Origin: WTJY01 sp045105475
GTDB lineage: Bacteria > Chloroflexota > Anaerolineae > Promineifilales > Promineifilaceae
Direction of reading: 5' to 3'
NCBI GenBank assembly: GCA_045105475.1
Contig: JBGCDP010000102.1
Span: forward strand, 9,718-73,717
DNA length: 64,000 bases
The position numbers and the translations under genes are program-made. Below the pieces are notes generated by a model, which saw only the letters and a program-made list of their open reading frames with translations, did not search any database and was not told the DNA's origin. Positions 27,613-37,269 of the stretch are shown here, one piece after another. Within the stretch, counting starts at the first letter, position 1. Each line of letters opens with the position of its first letter.

Positions 27613-28794
27613 GTGATAGATTTTAACCTCGAAGCCCAAAATGAATTTGAAACCCTTGTGAAGGATCGGCGGGACTTTCATCGCCATCCGGAAATGGGAT
27701 TCCACGAACATAGAACTTCTAAAATTGTTGCGCAACGATTAAACGCCCTTGGAATGGAAGTCCAAACTGGGGTCGGCCTTACTGGTGTTGTTGGCTTATT
27801 AGAAGGTGACCGGCCGGGACCAACCTTGCTACTCAGATTTGACATGGATGCCTTGCCAATTACTGAGGATACAGGTCGAGAATTTTCATCTGAAAATGAT
27901 GGTGTCATGCATGCCTGTGGCCACGATGGTCACATGTCGATGGGGCTAGGTTTAGCGCGGATTATGGCGCGGCATCGAGATAAAATCGCAGGTACTCTGA
28001 AATTTGTTTTCCAACCGGCCGAAGAAGGGCTTGGTGGTGCATTTGCTATGATCGCTGATGGGGTCCTTGAGAATCCAAAACCAGATGTCGCTTTAGCCAT
28101 GCATTTGTGGAACAAGATTCCTTTGGGAAAAGCTTGGGTCACCAATGGCCCTGCAATGTCAGCCTCAAGTCGGTTTGAATTAACGATTACCGGCCGGGGG
28201 GGGCATGGTGCTTCTCCACATGAAACGGTTGATCCGATTTTGGCATCAGCCCATGTTATTTCAGCGTTGCAGAGCATTGTTAGCCGAAATACGGACCCTC
28301 AGGAAAGCGTGGTCATTAGCGTGGGGCAAATCCAGGGTGGAACAACCTACAACGTAATCCCAGAACAGGTTTTAATTAAAGGGTCAGTACGGAGCTTCAG
28401 CAATCAGATTCATCGCCAGCTGTATCGCAGGATTCTAGAGACGTCTAGCCATGTTGCGGCCGGATTTGGCTGCGCTGTGTCGCTTGAGACCGTTGTGATT
28501 GTCGCTGCTGTCGTAAATGATGATTCAGTTGCTGATCGTGTTCGCTCTTCTGCTGAGCAGGTTTTGGGATGCGACAATGTCTTAGACCGTAAAGAGATGG
28601 CATCAGAAGATATGGGGTACATGCTTGAAGAGATTCCTGGGTGCTATTTTTTCATCGGCTCTGCAAATGAAGAAGAAGGATTAAACTACCCTCATCATCA
28701 CCCAAGATTTGATATTGACGAGCGAGCAATGATCAATGGTGTTGCGGTGATGGGAAATGCCGTGGCAAGCTATGTTATGCCTGCCGCTTCTTAA
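27613..28794 (+). CDS. M20-family amidohydrolase (hippurate/N-acyl-amino-acid hydrolase type)
   Basis: This zinc-dependent enzyme removes acyl groups from N-acyl amino acids or related amides. The 393 residues include RRDFHRHPEMGFHE, the metal-site segments DMDALPI and HACGHDGHMSMGLG, the catalytic glutamates in QPAEEGLGG, a dimerisation domain (GRGGHGASPHETVDP) and a C-terminal DMGYMLEEIPG with the metal ligand region HHHPRFDID. The start is GTG at 27613. It stands alone: 181 bases after rarA and before a bidirectional terminator. Substrate cannot be read from the sequence. Confidence 0.9.
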   Translation: MIDFNLEAQNEFETLVKDRRDFHRHPEMGFHEHRTSKIVAQRLNALGMEVQTGVGLTGVVGLLEGDRPGPTLLLRFDMDALPITEDTGREFSSENDGVMHACGHDGHMSMGLGLARIMARHRDKIAGTLKFVFQPAEEGLGGAFAMIADGVLENPKPDVALAMHLWNKIPLGKAWVTNGPAMSASSRFELTITGRGGHGASPHETVDPILASAHVISALQSIVSRNTDPQESVVISVGQIQGGTTYNVIPEQVLIKGSVRSFSNQIHRQLYRRILETSSHVAAGFGCAVSLETVVIVAAVVNDDSVADRVRSSAEQVLGCDNVLDRKEMASEDMGYMLEEIPGCYFFIGSANEEEGLNYPHHHPRFDIDERAMINGVAVMGNAVASYVMPAAS

Positions 28795-28805
28795 AGTTAA
28801 GCTTT

Positions 28806-28858
28806 AAAAACAAAAAGGCCCGATTGACATCATATGTCAATCGGGCCTTTTTGTTTTT
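28806..28858. terminator. Very long bidirectional terminator
   Basis: A perfect inverted repeat of 25 bp per arm (28806-28830 and 28834-28858) with a 3-nt loop, A-rich then GC-rich, lies between two convergent genes. Confidence 0.95.
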
Positions 28859-28872
28859 ATTTAGGTTGTCGT

Positions 28873-30225
28873 CTAATTGTTAAGCGAACTTGACCAGCCC
28901 TTTTTACGGCTCATATCGACAAAGTAAGACATACAGGCTTCGTCAATCATCGGAGCTTTCATATTGGGCTCCTCGCCTGAATATTCACAAATGGCCAGAA
29001 TTGTTTTGAGCAAGTCTCGAGGATGTGCGCCTTGCATCAATCGGCTGTTATTGCCCCGATACCAAGTCTTAAGCAAGTGGACGAAGCCATCTTTGTCAAA
29101 AGGCACGCGTAAATTACCGCACATGATTCGAAACAACTCATAAAACATCTTTTCATCTGGTGAGCCAACTTCAACTTTGATTTGGATTCGGCGTAAAAAT
29201 GCATCGTCAGCAAGTTCAGACGGATCTAAGTTGGTAGAGAAGATAATTAGCTGCTTGAATGGAAATTCAAACGTTTGCCCTGACTGGAGCCTCACGAAGT
29301 CAATGCGGGTTTCCAGCGGGACAATCCATCTGTTTAGAAGCTCAGATGGAGAGATTTGCTGACGGCCGAAGTCGTCAATTAGGAACAAGCCACCGTTGGC
29401 TTTCATTTGCAACGGTGCTTCATAGATTTTAGCGACTGGCTCATAGCGTAAGTCGAGCTGTTCGAGATTAAGCTCACCTCCCACCATCACAGACGGCCGT
29501 TTAATAGGGATCCAGCGCATATCCCGGCGGCCGAACTGATCTAAAAACTCCTTATTGTCTTTAACTTCTTCATGGCGGAGTTTGTCATAAATCTGAATAA
29601 TCTGACCGCTAATCGTAATTGCGTTCGGAATAAAGATTGGCTCTGTCCCTGCTAGCAAATCACCACAAACTTGAGCAATTGTCGTTTTACCATTTCCTGG
29701 CGGTCCATACAGAAAGAGTGATGTTCCTGCATTCAATGCTGCCCCAATTCGACGATCGAAATTAGGCGGCAAGATTAAGTCTTTTAAATGATTGCGTAAC
29801 CGGGTCGGTGTGATTTTTTCAATATTGCTATATTGAATTTCAACAGATTCATTGTATGCATCGACTGGAATTGGAACCGGGCCAACATATTGAGAGCGAT
29901 CCATTGCGTCACGAGCTTTTTCTTCACCAGCTTCAGTGAGTCGATAGATATAGCTCATGCTGTTCAGCCCACCCCCCTGTGTGCGAGGGACTTCAACTAA
30001 ATTGTCGAGCTTCATTTTGGCTAACAGGGTGTCTGCTAATCGATTGGACACACAAAGTACTTCAGCAAACCGCTGTACACTCACTTCTCTTTCTTGGAAC
30101 ATGAGGCGATAAAAGAGGTCAACCACCATCGCCTTAGGGACGCCTAACTCGTCGGGGTCGTGGACGGGAGCGAGGAGAGGCTTCATCGGATGCGTCATGC
30201 GCGACGCTAAATCTTTTGTATTCAT
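28873..30225 (-). CDS. AAA+ ATPase with N-terminal winged-helix-like domain
   Basis: The 450-residue product has an N-terminal domain of about 110 residues that reads like a winged helix (VQRFAEVLCVSNRLADTLLAKM) and an AAA+ module: Walker A YGPPGNGKTTIAQ, Walker B LFLIDDFGRQ, sensor 1 IIFSTNLDP and arginine-finger region DAFLRRI. It resembles MoxR-like and secretion-associated ATPases but lacks the partners (VWA, DUF58, pilus genes) next door, so a role cannot be given. The frame could start at GTG 30246, but ATG at 30225 is more likely. A 13-base palindrome (30242-30254) sits at the upstream edge and could be an operator. Confidence 0.8.
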   Translation of the reverse strand: MNTKDLASRMTHPMKPLLAPVHDPDELGVPKAMVVDLFYRLMFQEREVSVQRFAEVLCVSNRLADTLLAKMKLDNLVEVPRTQGGGLNSMSYIYRLTEAGEEKARDAMDRSQYVGPVPIPVDAYNESVEIQYSNIEKITPTRLRNHLKDLILPPNFDRRIGAALNAGTSLFLYGPPGNGKTTIAQVCGDLLAGTEPIFIPNAITISGQIIQIYDKLRHEEVKDNKEFLDQFGRRDMRWIPIKRPSVMVGGELNLEQLDLRYEPVAKIYEAPLQMKANGGLFLIDDFGRQQISPSELLNRWIVPLETRIDFVRLQSGQTFEFPFKQLIIFSTNLDPSELADDAFLRRIQIKVEVGSPDEKMFYELFRIMCGNLRVPFDKDGFVHLLKTWYRGNNSRLMQGAHPRDLLKTILAICEYSGEEPNMKAPMIDEACMSYFVDMSRKKGWSSSLNN

Positions 30226-30480
30226 AGTTGTTGCACGTATGCTCACTAAGTGAGTTTAAGAACTGGAAAAAGCTCAGTTATGAAGAATAATGTGGGGTTG
30301 GCTAAAACTGTTTGATAAACGAAGGTTTATATCCAGATACTTTAGCCTAATTATTTTACAATATTTTATGATCTGATTGATACCACAGGGAGGAGTAAAA
30401 AACCAGAGTGTTAGTTTTCATTTGCCCCTCTTGTTTCTTAAATAGGTAGGATAAAAGTAGGACATGGTTTATTGAGAAAT

Positions 30481-30513
30481 AAAAAAGAGATGGCTAAAAA
30501 ACCATCCCTCTTG
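30481..30513 (-). terminator. Intrinsic terminator of gyrA
   Basis: On the minus strand AGAGGGATGG pairs with CCATCTCT (two-base bulge) across an 8-nt loop, followed by six T, 25 bases after the gyrA stop. Nothing else is visible between this and the ATPase gene (30247-30480) except AT-rich sequence. Confidence 0.75.
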
Positions 30514-30537
30514 GAATTACTCTAAATTACTTAAGGT

Positions 30538-33201
30538 TTATTCGTCAGAAGCGGGAGACGATTCTTCGGTGTTGGCCTCATCAGATTCTGACTCATTAAC
30601 GGCCGTCTCTGTTACCTCTACTGTTTCGACTGGAACTGCGCCATCGGTCAAAGTTTCGTTGTTTTCATCCAACTCTTCAACCTCTGCAGCGTCTTCTCCA
30701 TCACGGATAATTGCAACTGATGCGACATAATCGGCTTTGCCTTTCATCTCCATCACACGGACACCTTGGCTGTAACGGCCTTGGCGTGAAATGGTGTTTA
30801 CGGCCGTACGCATGAGGATGCCCTTTGCCGTAATGACCGTAATTTCATCATCGGGATAAACGAAGCGAGCACTAACGATTTTGCCGGTACGTTTTGGATC
30901 AAGGTTCATCGCGCGTACGCCTTGTCCATAGCGATTCTGCTGGCGGAAATGAGCGACAGGGGTCCGTTTGCCATAGCCAAATTCAGTGATGATCAACAGA
31001 TCACTACCACCTTCTTGGACCTCTCCTTCAGCAATCTCATCTTCCTCAGATTCAAGCACTTCATCATGTGCGACGACTGCACAGCCTGCCAAGACATCAT
31101 CACCCTTTAAGCGGATACCGTTGACTCCGGCCGCAGTACGCCCCATCTCGCGCACATCTGTTTCATGGAAGCGAATGCCTCGGCCGCCTTCACTTACCAA
31201 GATAACGTCTTGATCGCCCTTCGTCATTTTGACCCAAGACAATTCGTCACCACTATCTAGAACAATGGCTTTGAGACCGTTTGACCGTACATTTTCAAAT
31301 TTGCTAATTGCAACACGTTTAACTCGGCCACGTCTAGTCGCCATCAATAAATGTTCCGCGTCTTCAAAGCTGCGGATGGGCAAACAGGCCGTGACCCGCT
31401 CATCCTGTTCCATCAGCAGCACATTCATGAGAGACGTTCCTTTTGCCGTTCGATCTGCTTCAGGAATTTCATATGCTTTTACAGAATATGCTTTGCCTCG
31501 ATTGGTAAAGAATAGAAGGACGTCGAGATTCTTCGCCGAAATCAACTGATCCAGCTGATCTTCGCCTCGGGTATTCATTCCGATCATCCCTTTTCCACCA
31601 CGAGCTTGGACTCGGTAGGTCGCGGCCGGTGTGCGTTTGATATAACCACGACTGGTGATCGCTAATAAAATCGGGACATCTTGCACCAAGTCTTCATCAT
31701 TAAGCTCGCCAGAGCCACCAATGATTTGTGAACGGCGCTCGTCCGCATACTTGTCCGTGGTTTCAACCGTTTCTTCGCGAATTACTGAAAGCATCATCGC
31801 TCGATCATTCAACAAACTCTCAAGGTAATCGATATGGGCTGTTACTTCTTTGTGCTCATCTTCTAGTTTTTGACGCTCGAGGGCGGCTAAGCGGCGCAGC
31901 TGCATATCTAAGATAGCATTCGCCTGTGGCTCACTAAGATCAAAACCGGCCATTAAACTGGAGCGAGCCTGATCAACATCTGGTGACTTGCGAATGGTGT
32001 CGATCACACGATCTAGGTCATCAATCGCTTTTAGCAAGCCAACCAAAATATGCTGCCGTTTTTTGGCACGTTCTAATTCATGCGTGGTGCGTCGGGTGAT
32101 CACGTCAACCCGATGCTCGATAAAGATTTGTAACGCTCGGCGCAACGAAAGCATGCGTGGATACCGATCAACCAAGGCCAACATCTGAATGTTGAAGCTT
32201 GATTGCAAAGCAGTATGTTTGAACAGCTGGTTGAGCACTTTACGTGGCTGAGCATTGCGCTTGAGCTCAACTACAATTGAAATACCATTACGGTCTGACT
32301 CATCTCGTAAGTCCGAGATTGTGTCGATCACCCCACGGTTAACCAGTTCGGCCATTCTTTCAATAAGCGTTGATTTGTTGACTTGATATGGAATTTCTGT
32401 GATGTTGATGCGTTGGCGATCCGGTTTGTTTGGATTCTCTTCGATCTCAGCCACCGCACGCATAATAACTTTGCCCTTGCCGGTCGCATACGCTGAACGA
32501 ATACCTTCGGTGCCAACGATTAATGCGCCAGTAGGGAAGTCAGGCCCTTTAACAAACTGCATTAGCTCTTCAACGGTGATTTCATCAACACGCTCGTAAT
32601 TGTCGATGATGTGGATGATCGCATCGTTTAGCTCTTTGAGGTTGTGGGGTGGAATGTCAGTTGACATCCCAACGGCGATGCCGTTGGTTCCATTTAGTAG
32701 TAAGTTTGGAACGCGATTTGGCAGAACGGTAGGTTCTGTGAGTGAATCATCGAAGTTTGCTGAGTAATCCACCGTGCTGCGTTCGATGTCGGCCAACATA
32801 TCGTTGGAAATTGTCGACATTTTCGCTTCGGTGTAACGCATGGCGGCCGCGCTATCGCCATCAATTGAGCCGAAGTTACCCTGACCATGAACCAATGGAT
32901 AGCGTAGGGCGAATGTTTGAGCCATTCGGACCATCGCGTTGTAAACCGATTGGTCACCATGGGGATGATATTTACCAAGCACTTCACCCACAATACGGGC
33001 GCTTTTACGATGAGGGCTGTTCGGCCGGATACCCATGTCGTACATCGCATACAAGATCCGCCTGTGAACCGGTTTTAAACCGTCCCGAGCATCGGGTAAA
33101 GCACGAGCTACAATCACGCTCATCGCATAGTCGAGATATGAACTACGCATCTCTCGATTAATATCTATAGGGTTAACAATTCCTGAATTTGTTGTTTCCA
33201 A
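30538..33201 (-). CDS. gyrA: DNA gyrase subunit A
   Basis: GyrA forms the breakage-reunion part of the supercoiling enzyme. The 887 residues show the winged-helix region with catalytic Tyr123 (AAMRYTEA), the tower/coiled-coil domains and a C-terminal beta-pinwheel with the GyrA box-like QARGGKG, which separates it from ParC. The C-terminus has an acidic insert (SEEDEIAEGEVQEGG) and an acidic tail. In the quinolone-resistance region the sequence is HPHGDQSVYNAM, so the positions matching E. coli Ser83 and Asp87 are Gln84 and Asn88. The start codon is TTG with GAGG five bases upstream. gyrB is not in the window. Confidence 0.97.
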   Translation of the reverse strand: METTNSGIVNPIDINREMRSSYLDYAMSVIVARALPDARDGLKPVHRRILYAMYDMGIRPNSPHRKSARIVGEVLGKYHPHGDQSVYNAMVRMAQTFALRYPLVHGQGNFGSIDGDSAAAMRYTEAKMSTISNDMLADIERSTVDYSANFDDSLTEPTVLPNRVPNLLLNGTNGIAVGMSTDIPPHNLKELNDAIIHIIDNYERVDEITVEELMQFVKGPDFPTGALIVGTEGIRSAYATGKGKVIMRAVAEIEENPNKPDRQRINITEIPYQVNKSTLIERMAELVNRGVIDTISDLRDESDRNGISIVVELKRNAQPRKVLNQLFKHTALQSSFNIQMLALVDRYPRMLSLRRALQIFIEHRVDVITRRTTHELERAKKRQHILVGLLKAIDDLDRVIDTIRKSPDVDQARSSLMAGFDLSEPQANAILDMQLRRLAALERQKLEDEHKEVTAHIDYLESLLNDRAMMLSVIREETVETTDKYADERRSQIIGGSGELNDEDLVQDVPILLAITSRGYIKRTPAATYRVQARGGKGMIGMNTRGEDQLDQLISAKNLDVLLFFTNRGKAYSVKAYEIPEADRTAKGTSLMNVLLMEQDERVTACLPIRSFEDAEHLLMATRRGRVKRVAISKFENVRSNGLKAIVLDSGDELSWVKMTKGDQDVILVSEGGRGIRFHETDVREMGRTAAGVNGIRLKGDDVLAGCAVVAHDEVLESEEDEIAEGEVQEGGSDLLIITEFGYGKRTPVAHFRQQNRYGQGVRAMNLDPKRTGKIVSARFVYPDDEITVITAKGILMRTAVNTISRQGRYSQGVRVMEMKGKADYVASVAIIRDGEDAAEVEELDENNETLTDGAVPVETVEVTETAVNESESDEANTEESSPASDE

Positions 33202-33425
33202 TGGAACCTCGTATTTAAAAAAAGGGGAGAATTAGCTCTCTCTCTAAAACCAATTTACAGATAATTTTATGTAAAATTGCAAATTGAATAAGGCAAATTT
33301 GCAGTCGCAGATTATACCATTATTTTGGCGTTTAACCCAATAGGTGTGTAGGACCACAGAAAAGGGGGGAAAAAATTAATTTGGCACTAAATATTCGATT
33401 TTGTGGGATTCGACTTGAAAAACAA

Positions 33426-34343
33426 CTATTTCTGAGGCTCAAAAACAGCCTGAACCGGAATATCGCCAACCATGAGTGGGATTTGCTTATCAAGAGCTGA
33501 TGACTTTACATAACCCATCGCTAGTTTTCCGGCCGCAGTTGTGATTGTTCCGGCCGGTTTGCCGTTGGCTTTAATAATATCTCCGGTAGCCAAAGAGGGA
33601 CTGTCGCTATCGCTTAACTCAACATTGAGTTGAACCAGTTTGCGAGCAATTTTGCCACGGCTATCCATGCGCGCGATGATTTCTTGCCCTGTATAGCAGC
33701 CCTTTGTAAACGAAACATCGTCCCAAAGCCCAGTCTCTAGCGGAATGTAGTCCCCAGTCATTTCATAGCGTAGGCGCGGCTGTAGGGCTTGAATGCGGAG
33801 TTCATCAAATTGTGCTTCGTTAATCGGCTCACTGCCTACCTGAATAAGCTCGCTCGCGATCTTTTCTTCTTTATCACGGGGCACTAAAAGTAGAAATCCT
33901 TCATTTTCGAGCGGGTCCGTTGTATGAATAGTTAGCTCAACCCCATTAACAGTAACTTTTTGCCATGAATGCAAGGTCAAATTAAGCTCAGAGCCGGAAA
34001 TTTCGCCCAATTTCTGCGCTGAATCAGCACCGTAGACAAATAGGGCTGAATACTGGTCAGTGATCGGCTGAATAGAAAAATCGTCGTTGAAGAAGACGAA
34101 GCGCATGAGATAGCGGCCGATGTTGTCGTCGTTGTCCTCCCCAGTCATAACGATGGCGCTTGACTCGTCTGCATAAACAATCAATCTGTCGATAATCCGG
34201 CCGATATCAGTCGTTAAGACAGTTGCTGCACCTTGCCCTACTTTGAGTAACGCAACCTGATTGGTTGACATGCGATTAATGAGGTCTAAACGGCTTTCAC
34301 CGCTTACTTTGAGGAGGCCCATCGGCCGGATGATGTGTTTCAT
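33426..34343 (-). CDS. ygfZ: YgfZ/GcvT-like folate-binding protein
   Basis: YgfZ (IBA57 family) is a tetrahydrofolate-binding protein that helps maintain certain iron-sulfur enzymes, MiaB among them in E. coli. The 305-residue product carries the diagnostic signature KGCYTGQEII in the place expected for the family, the N-terminal GcvT-like MKHIIRPMGLLKVSGESRLDLI and a C-terminal barrel (LATGDIIKANGKPAGTIT). miaB is encoded 5.5 kb away in this window, which fits that link, though they are not co-transcribed. Confidence 0.9.
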   Translation of the reverse strand: MKHIIRPMGLLKVSGESRLDLINRMSTNQVALLKVGQGAATVLTTDIGRIIDRLIVYADESSAIVMTGEDNDDNIGRYLMRFVFFNDDFSIQPITDQYSALFVYGADSAQKLGEISGSELNLTLHSWQKVTVNGVELTIHTTDPLENEGFLLLVPRDKEEKIASELIQVGSEPINEAQFDELRIQALQPRLRYEMTGDYIPLETGLWDDVSFTKGCYTGQEIIARMDSRGKIARKLVQLNVELSDSDSPSLATGDIIKANGKPAGTITTAAGKLAMGYVKSSALDKQIPLMVGDIPVQAVFEPQK

Positions 34344-34362
34344 AGCGATTATCTTTAGAAAT

Positions 34363-34395
34363 AAAAAACGGATGTCGTATTTCTACAACATCCGT
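34363..34395 (-). terminator. Intrinsic terminator between the 34452 gene and ygfZ
   Basis: On the minus strand a 12-bp stem (one G-U pair) with a GAAA tetraloop spans 34395-34368 and is followed by T-rich 34367-34363. Confidence 0.9.
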
Positions 34396-34451
34396 CAATG
34401 ATTTGCGTTAATTGGAACCAATTCTAATTGGCTGCTGTTGGTTAGATTATT

Positions 34452-35348
34452 CTAGTTCCAGTCGGCCGGGCTGAGTCCTGATTCATTAAACCAGTCTACA
34501 AACCATTGCCAGTCGATACGTGGCCCTGGGGTCCATTTAATCCATGGGAATGGGTCACCACCATTGAGCACCACATACATAAGTCCAATACCTAATCCCA
34601 TGACAATCGCACCAGATAGAACGACCCAAATCGTTCCATAGTTCACAGTGCCATAAGACGTTGATTCTACCGCTTCCATACGTGCTGGGCGGAAGTAGAA
34701 ATAGCTACCAATAATTGCTGCAAAGAAGAAGATTGCTCCCATTGTGCCACCAAGGCCCACGGAGATACCTTCACCCATGGCATACCCGAAAAAGTATGAC
34801 ATGAACACAACCATAAAGCCTGCGGCCCAACCATCACGGCTTGGCCTTTCATGTGTATCAGGTTTGCCAGTTACCGGTTTGAGCTTATTTTGTTCTTTGT
34901 ACCAAGCAGATGTTTTATTGTTTATTGCTGTAACAGAAGCTTCGTATGATTCATTCTCGTTGTTAGCTGTGGTTGAACGTGCGCCTAAATAGACTAAACC
35001 TGCGATTGGAATCGTAAATGCGATTAAGCCACCTATCACAATTGCTGTTATCACACCTAGTAGTGAAAGAGATGTGTAGGTGCGCTCCGCTTCTGAACGG
35101 CTGCTGAATTCTCCCAAAGCTAGAACTTCTATTAAGCTCTCGTCTGTGATATAGCCATCAACATCAATCCGAACGTTTTCTTGATAGACGGGCGGAGCGG
35201 GGATATCAATCGGGGTTGAGTGGCTGCCACCACCCGACATTGAACTCCCTATGCTTCTTGTAATAGTTGGAACCAAAACGGTTAGAAAGCCAGTTACAAG
35301 TAAAACTGCGACAATGATGAGAGGGAAACCCCATTTGTTTTGAGTCAT
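34452..35348 (-). CDS. Multi-pass membrane protein, unknown function
   Basis: The 298-residue product has an N-terminal membrane helix (WGFPLIIVAVLLVTGFLTVLV), a Ser/Gly/Pro-rich outer segment (GSSMSGGGSHSTPIDIP), a second helix after residue 95 (LLGVITAIVIGGLIAF), and a cluster of three to four helices from residue 170 onward (AGFMVVFMSYFFGYAM, GAIFFFAAIIGSYFYF, IWVVLSGAIVMGLGIGLMYVV). The C-terminal tail is Trp-rich. I recognise no family and see no catalytic motif. It is monocistronic, with its own terminator, and divergent from the gene at 35611. Confidence 0.75.
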   Translation of the reverse strand: MTQNKWGFPLIIVAVLLVTGFLTVLVPTITRSIGSSMSGGGSHSTPIDIPAPPVYQENVRIDVDGYITDESLIEVLALGEFSSRSEAERTYTSLSLLGVITAIVIGGLIAFTIPIAGLVYLGARSTTANNENESYEASVTAINNKTSAWYKEQNKLKPVTGKPDTHERPSRDGWAAGFMVVFMSYFFGYAMGEGISVGLGGTMGAIFFFAAIIGSYFYFRPARMEAVESTSYGTVNYGTIWVVLSGAIVMGLGIGLMYVVLNGGDPFPWIKWTPGPRIDWQWFVDWFNESGLSPADWN

Positions 35349-35610
35349 TAAGACCTCTTTTAAGTGATTTCTAAGTTAAATCACTATAAAAAATTATATT
35401 TTTCAAGCGTCATTTAGCTCGGTAATTTAGCATCGCATTTTAGCACAGCCCCAGAGTAAGGTCGAAATTGTAAGAGAGACTTTATAACCATTTGGGAACG
35501 CTTGCTGGCCATTTTTTGCTAGTTGCTATCTACTCTTGTTACAGGTAAAAACAGTGGGAAAAAGCAAATTAGTAGAACAGTTTGAGCGATAAATCGGAAT
35601 AGGTAATGAT

Positions 35611-36021
35611 ATGCAATTAGCCCTCAAAACAGCACAGAAGTTAAAAACGGCCGGAATTGATTGGGAGCCGAAAACACACGATTTTTTTGCAATGCCAGAT
35701 GTTGATATGGATGATCGAGTTTTTGCCCTGAGTGATATGACAATTAGCATGGAAGTGTTACACGGCTACCATGCAATCACCTTTGTTGGCTCTGTCGAAT
35801 GGGCACTGGATTTTGTCTATCATTCAGATGCCGTGTGGTTACCGACTGAATCTCAATTGCGGGAGATGATCGTTTCTCGTTTAGAAGAAGGATCCACAAT
35901 GACGTTGCAAACCAGTATCGGCGGATATGTCATTACGATCGATACTGGGTCGAGCCGGAGTTTGTTTGAAGGTGTTACGGCGATTGAGGCCTATGCGGCC
36001 GCATTACTTGGGATGCTGTAG
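35611..36021 (+). CDS. Conserved-looking soluble protein, unknown function
   Basis: The 136-residue product has no signal or membrane segment. It is rich in Asp, Met and aromatic residues (DWEPKTHDFFAMPDVDMDDRVF) with a short hydrophobic C-terminal helix (AIEAYAAALLGML). I do not recognise a functional motif. It ends 29 bases before rlmN on the same strand and is probably co-transcribed with it. It carries two CGGCCG hexamers. A regular mixture of strands and helices suggests a real folded domain. Confidence 0.75.
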   Translation: MQLALKTAQKLKTAGIDWEPKTHDFFAMPDVDMDDRVFALSDMTISMEVLHGYHAITFVGSVEWALDFVYHSDAVWLPTESQLREMIVSRLEEGSTMTLQTSIGGYVITIDTGSSRSLFEGVTAIEAYAAALLGML

Positions 36022-36050
36022 CTAAAGCTCAGTGATATTTCTTTCCTCAA

Positions 36051-37118
36051 ATGATTAATCTCCACGATTTAACTTTCACCCAACTTGTGGCATTGTTTGC
36101 TGAATGGGGTTTTAGTCAGTTTCATGTTGAAAAAGTTTGGCATGGACTTTATCGCGATTTAGCTGTCTCCGTTGACGCATTTACAGAGCTCAAACCATCT
36201 CTTCAAATGAAGTTAGAGGCTGAAGCAACAATCGGCCGTCTTACTCCGATAACAGATCTTGCCAGCAGCGATGGAGAAACACGCAAGTTTTTGCTGGGCT
36301 GTGAAGACCAACAGTCGATTGAAACGGTGATTATGCGTTATGAAGGCCGACGAGATCGGCCGGATGAGACTCGGCGCTACACCGCCTGTATTAGCAGCCA
36401 AGCGGGTTGTGCGATGGGGTGTGTCTTTTGTGCAACGGGGCAGATGGGGTTTAAGCGCCATTTAAGCGCTGGTGAAATTGTGGGGCAGATCGTATTTGTT
36501 GAGCGGGCTTTGCGCGAAGCCGGTTCAACAGAATCATTGCGTAACGTTGTGTTGATGGGAATGGGTGAGCCGTTGCATAACTACGATCAAACGATGCAGG
36601 CTATCGAAATTTTGACAGACAATCGAGGATTGTCATTAGGCCCGCGCCATATCACATTGAGCACGGTTGGTTTGCCTGATGGGATTCGCCGCCTAGCTGA
36701 TGAAAATCGGCCGATCAACCTCGCTGTCTCTCTTCACGGTGCAACCGATGCAGAACGACAAAGATTGGTCCCTCCTGCTAAGCGCTGGCCATTGGTGGTA
36801 CTCTTGGATGCCTGCCGCTACTATTCTGATAAGCGAAATCGGCGCATCTTTTTTGAATGGACTTTAATCGCCTATGAAAATGACACGGCCGAGCAAGCCC
36901 ATGCATTGGGACAATTGTTAGCCGGAATGGAAGCTCACATCAACGTCATTCCACTCAATCCAACTGAAGGGTATGGGGGTCAACCTAGCGATCCGCAAAG
37001 AGTTAAAGATTTTCAATCGATTTTGGCTGACTACAGTTTGCCTTCAACTGTGCGTCAGCGACGTGGGATTGATATTGCGGCCGGTTGTGGTCAACTGCGT
37101 CAGCGAAATGAAGCCTAA
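36051..37118 (+). CDS. rlmN: 23S rRNA (adenine2503-C2)-methyltransferase RlmN
   Basis: RlmN is a radical-SAM enzyme that methylates C2 of A2503 in 23S rRNA and A37 in some tRNAs. The 355-residue protein has the radical-SAM cluster motif CAMGCVFC, the MGMGEPLHNYD segment and TLSTVGLPDGIRRLA. The second catalytic cysteine near the C-terminus (AAGCGQLR, Cys346) forms the methylated intermediate. The residue after the C-terminal Cys and overall length match RlmN; relatives called Cfr modify C8 instead and cannot be wholly excluded by eye. It follows the unknown gene at 35611. Confidence 0.95.
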   Translation: MINLHDLTFTQLVALFAEWGFSQFHVEKVWHGLYRDLAVSVDAFTELKPSLQMKLEAEATIGRLTPITDLASSDGETRKFLLGCEDQQSIETVIMRYEGRRDRPDETRRYTACISSQAGCAMGCVFCATGQMGFKRHLSAGEIVGQIVFVERALREAGSTESLRNVVLMGMGEPLHNYDQTMQAIEILTDNRGLSLGPRHITLSTVGLPDGIRRLADENRPINLAVSLHGATDAERQRLVPPAKRWPLVVLLDACRYYSDKRNRRIFFEWTLIAYENDTAEQAHALGQLLAGMEAHINVIPLNPTEGYGGQPSDPQRVKDFQSILADYSLPSTVRQRRGIDIAAGCGQLRQRNEA

Positions 37119-37269
37119 ATAGCCTACTGAGACATTCAGAATAGATTTTGAGACATCAAAGTGAATATTGCCGCTTAAACTAATTTCTATTGGTGATGAA
37201 ATTAGTTTTTTCGATCTGCTGGCACTTTATCGCATAAATAGACAGATCGGGAAATAAGGAAAGCGAAAG

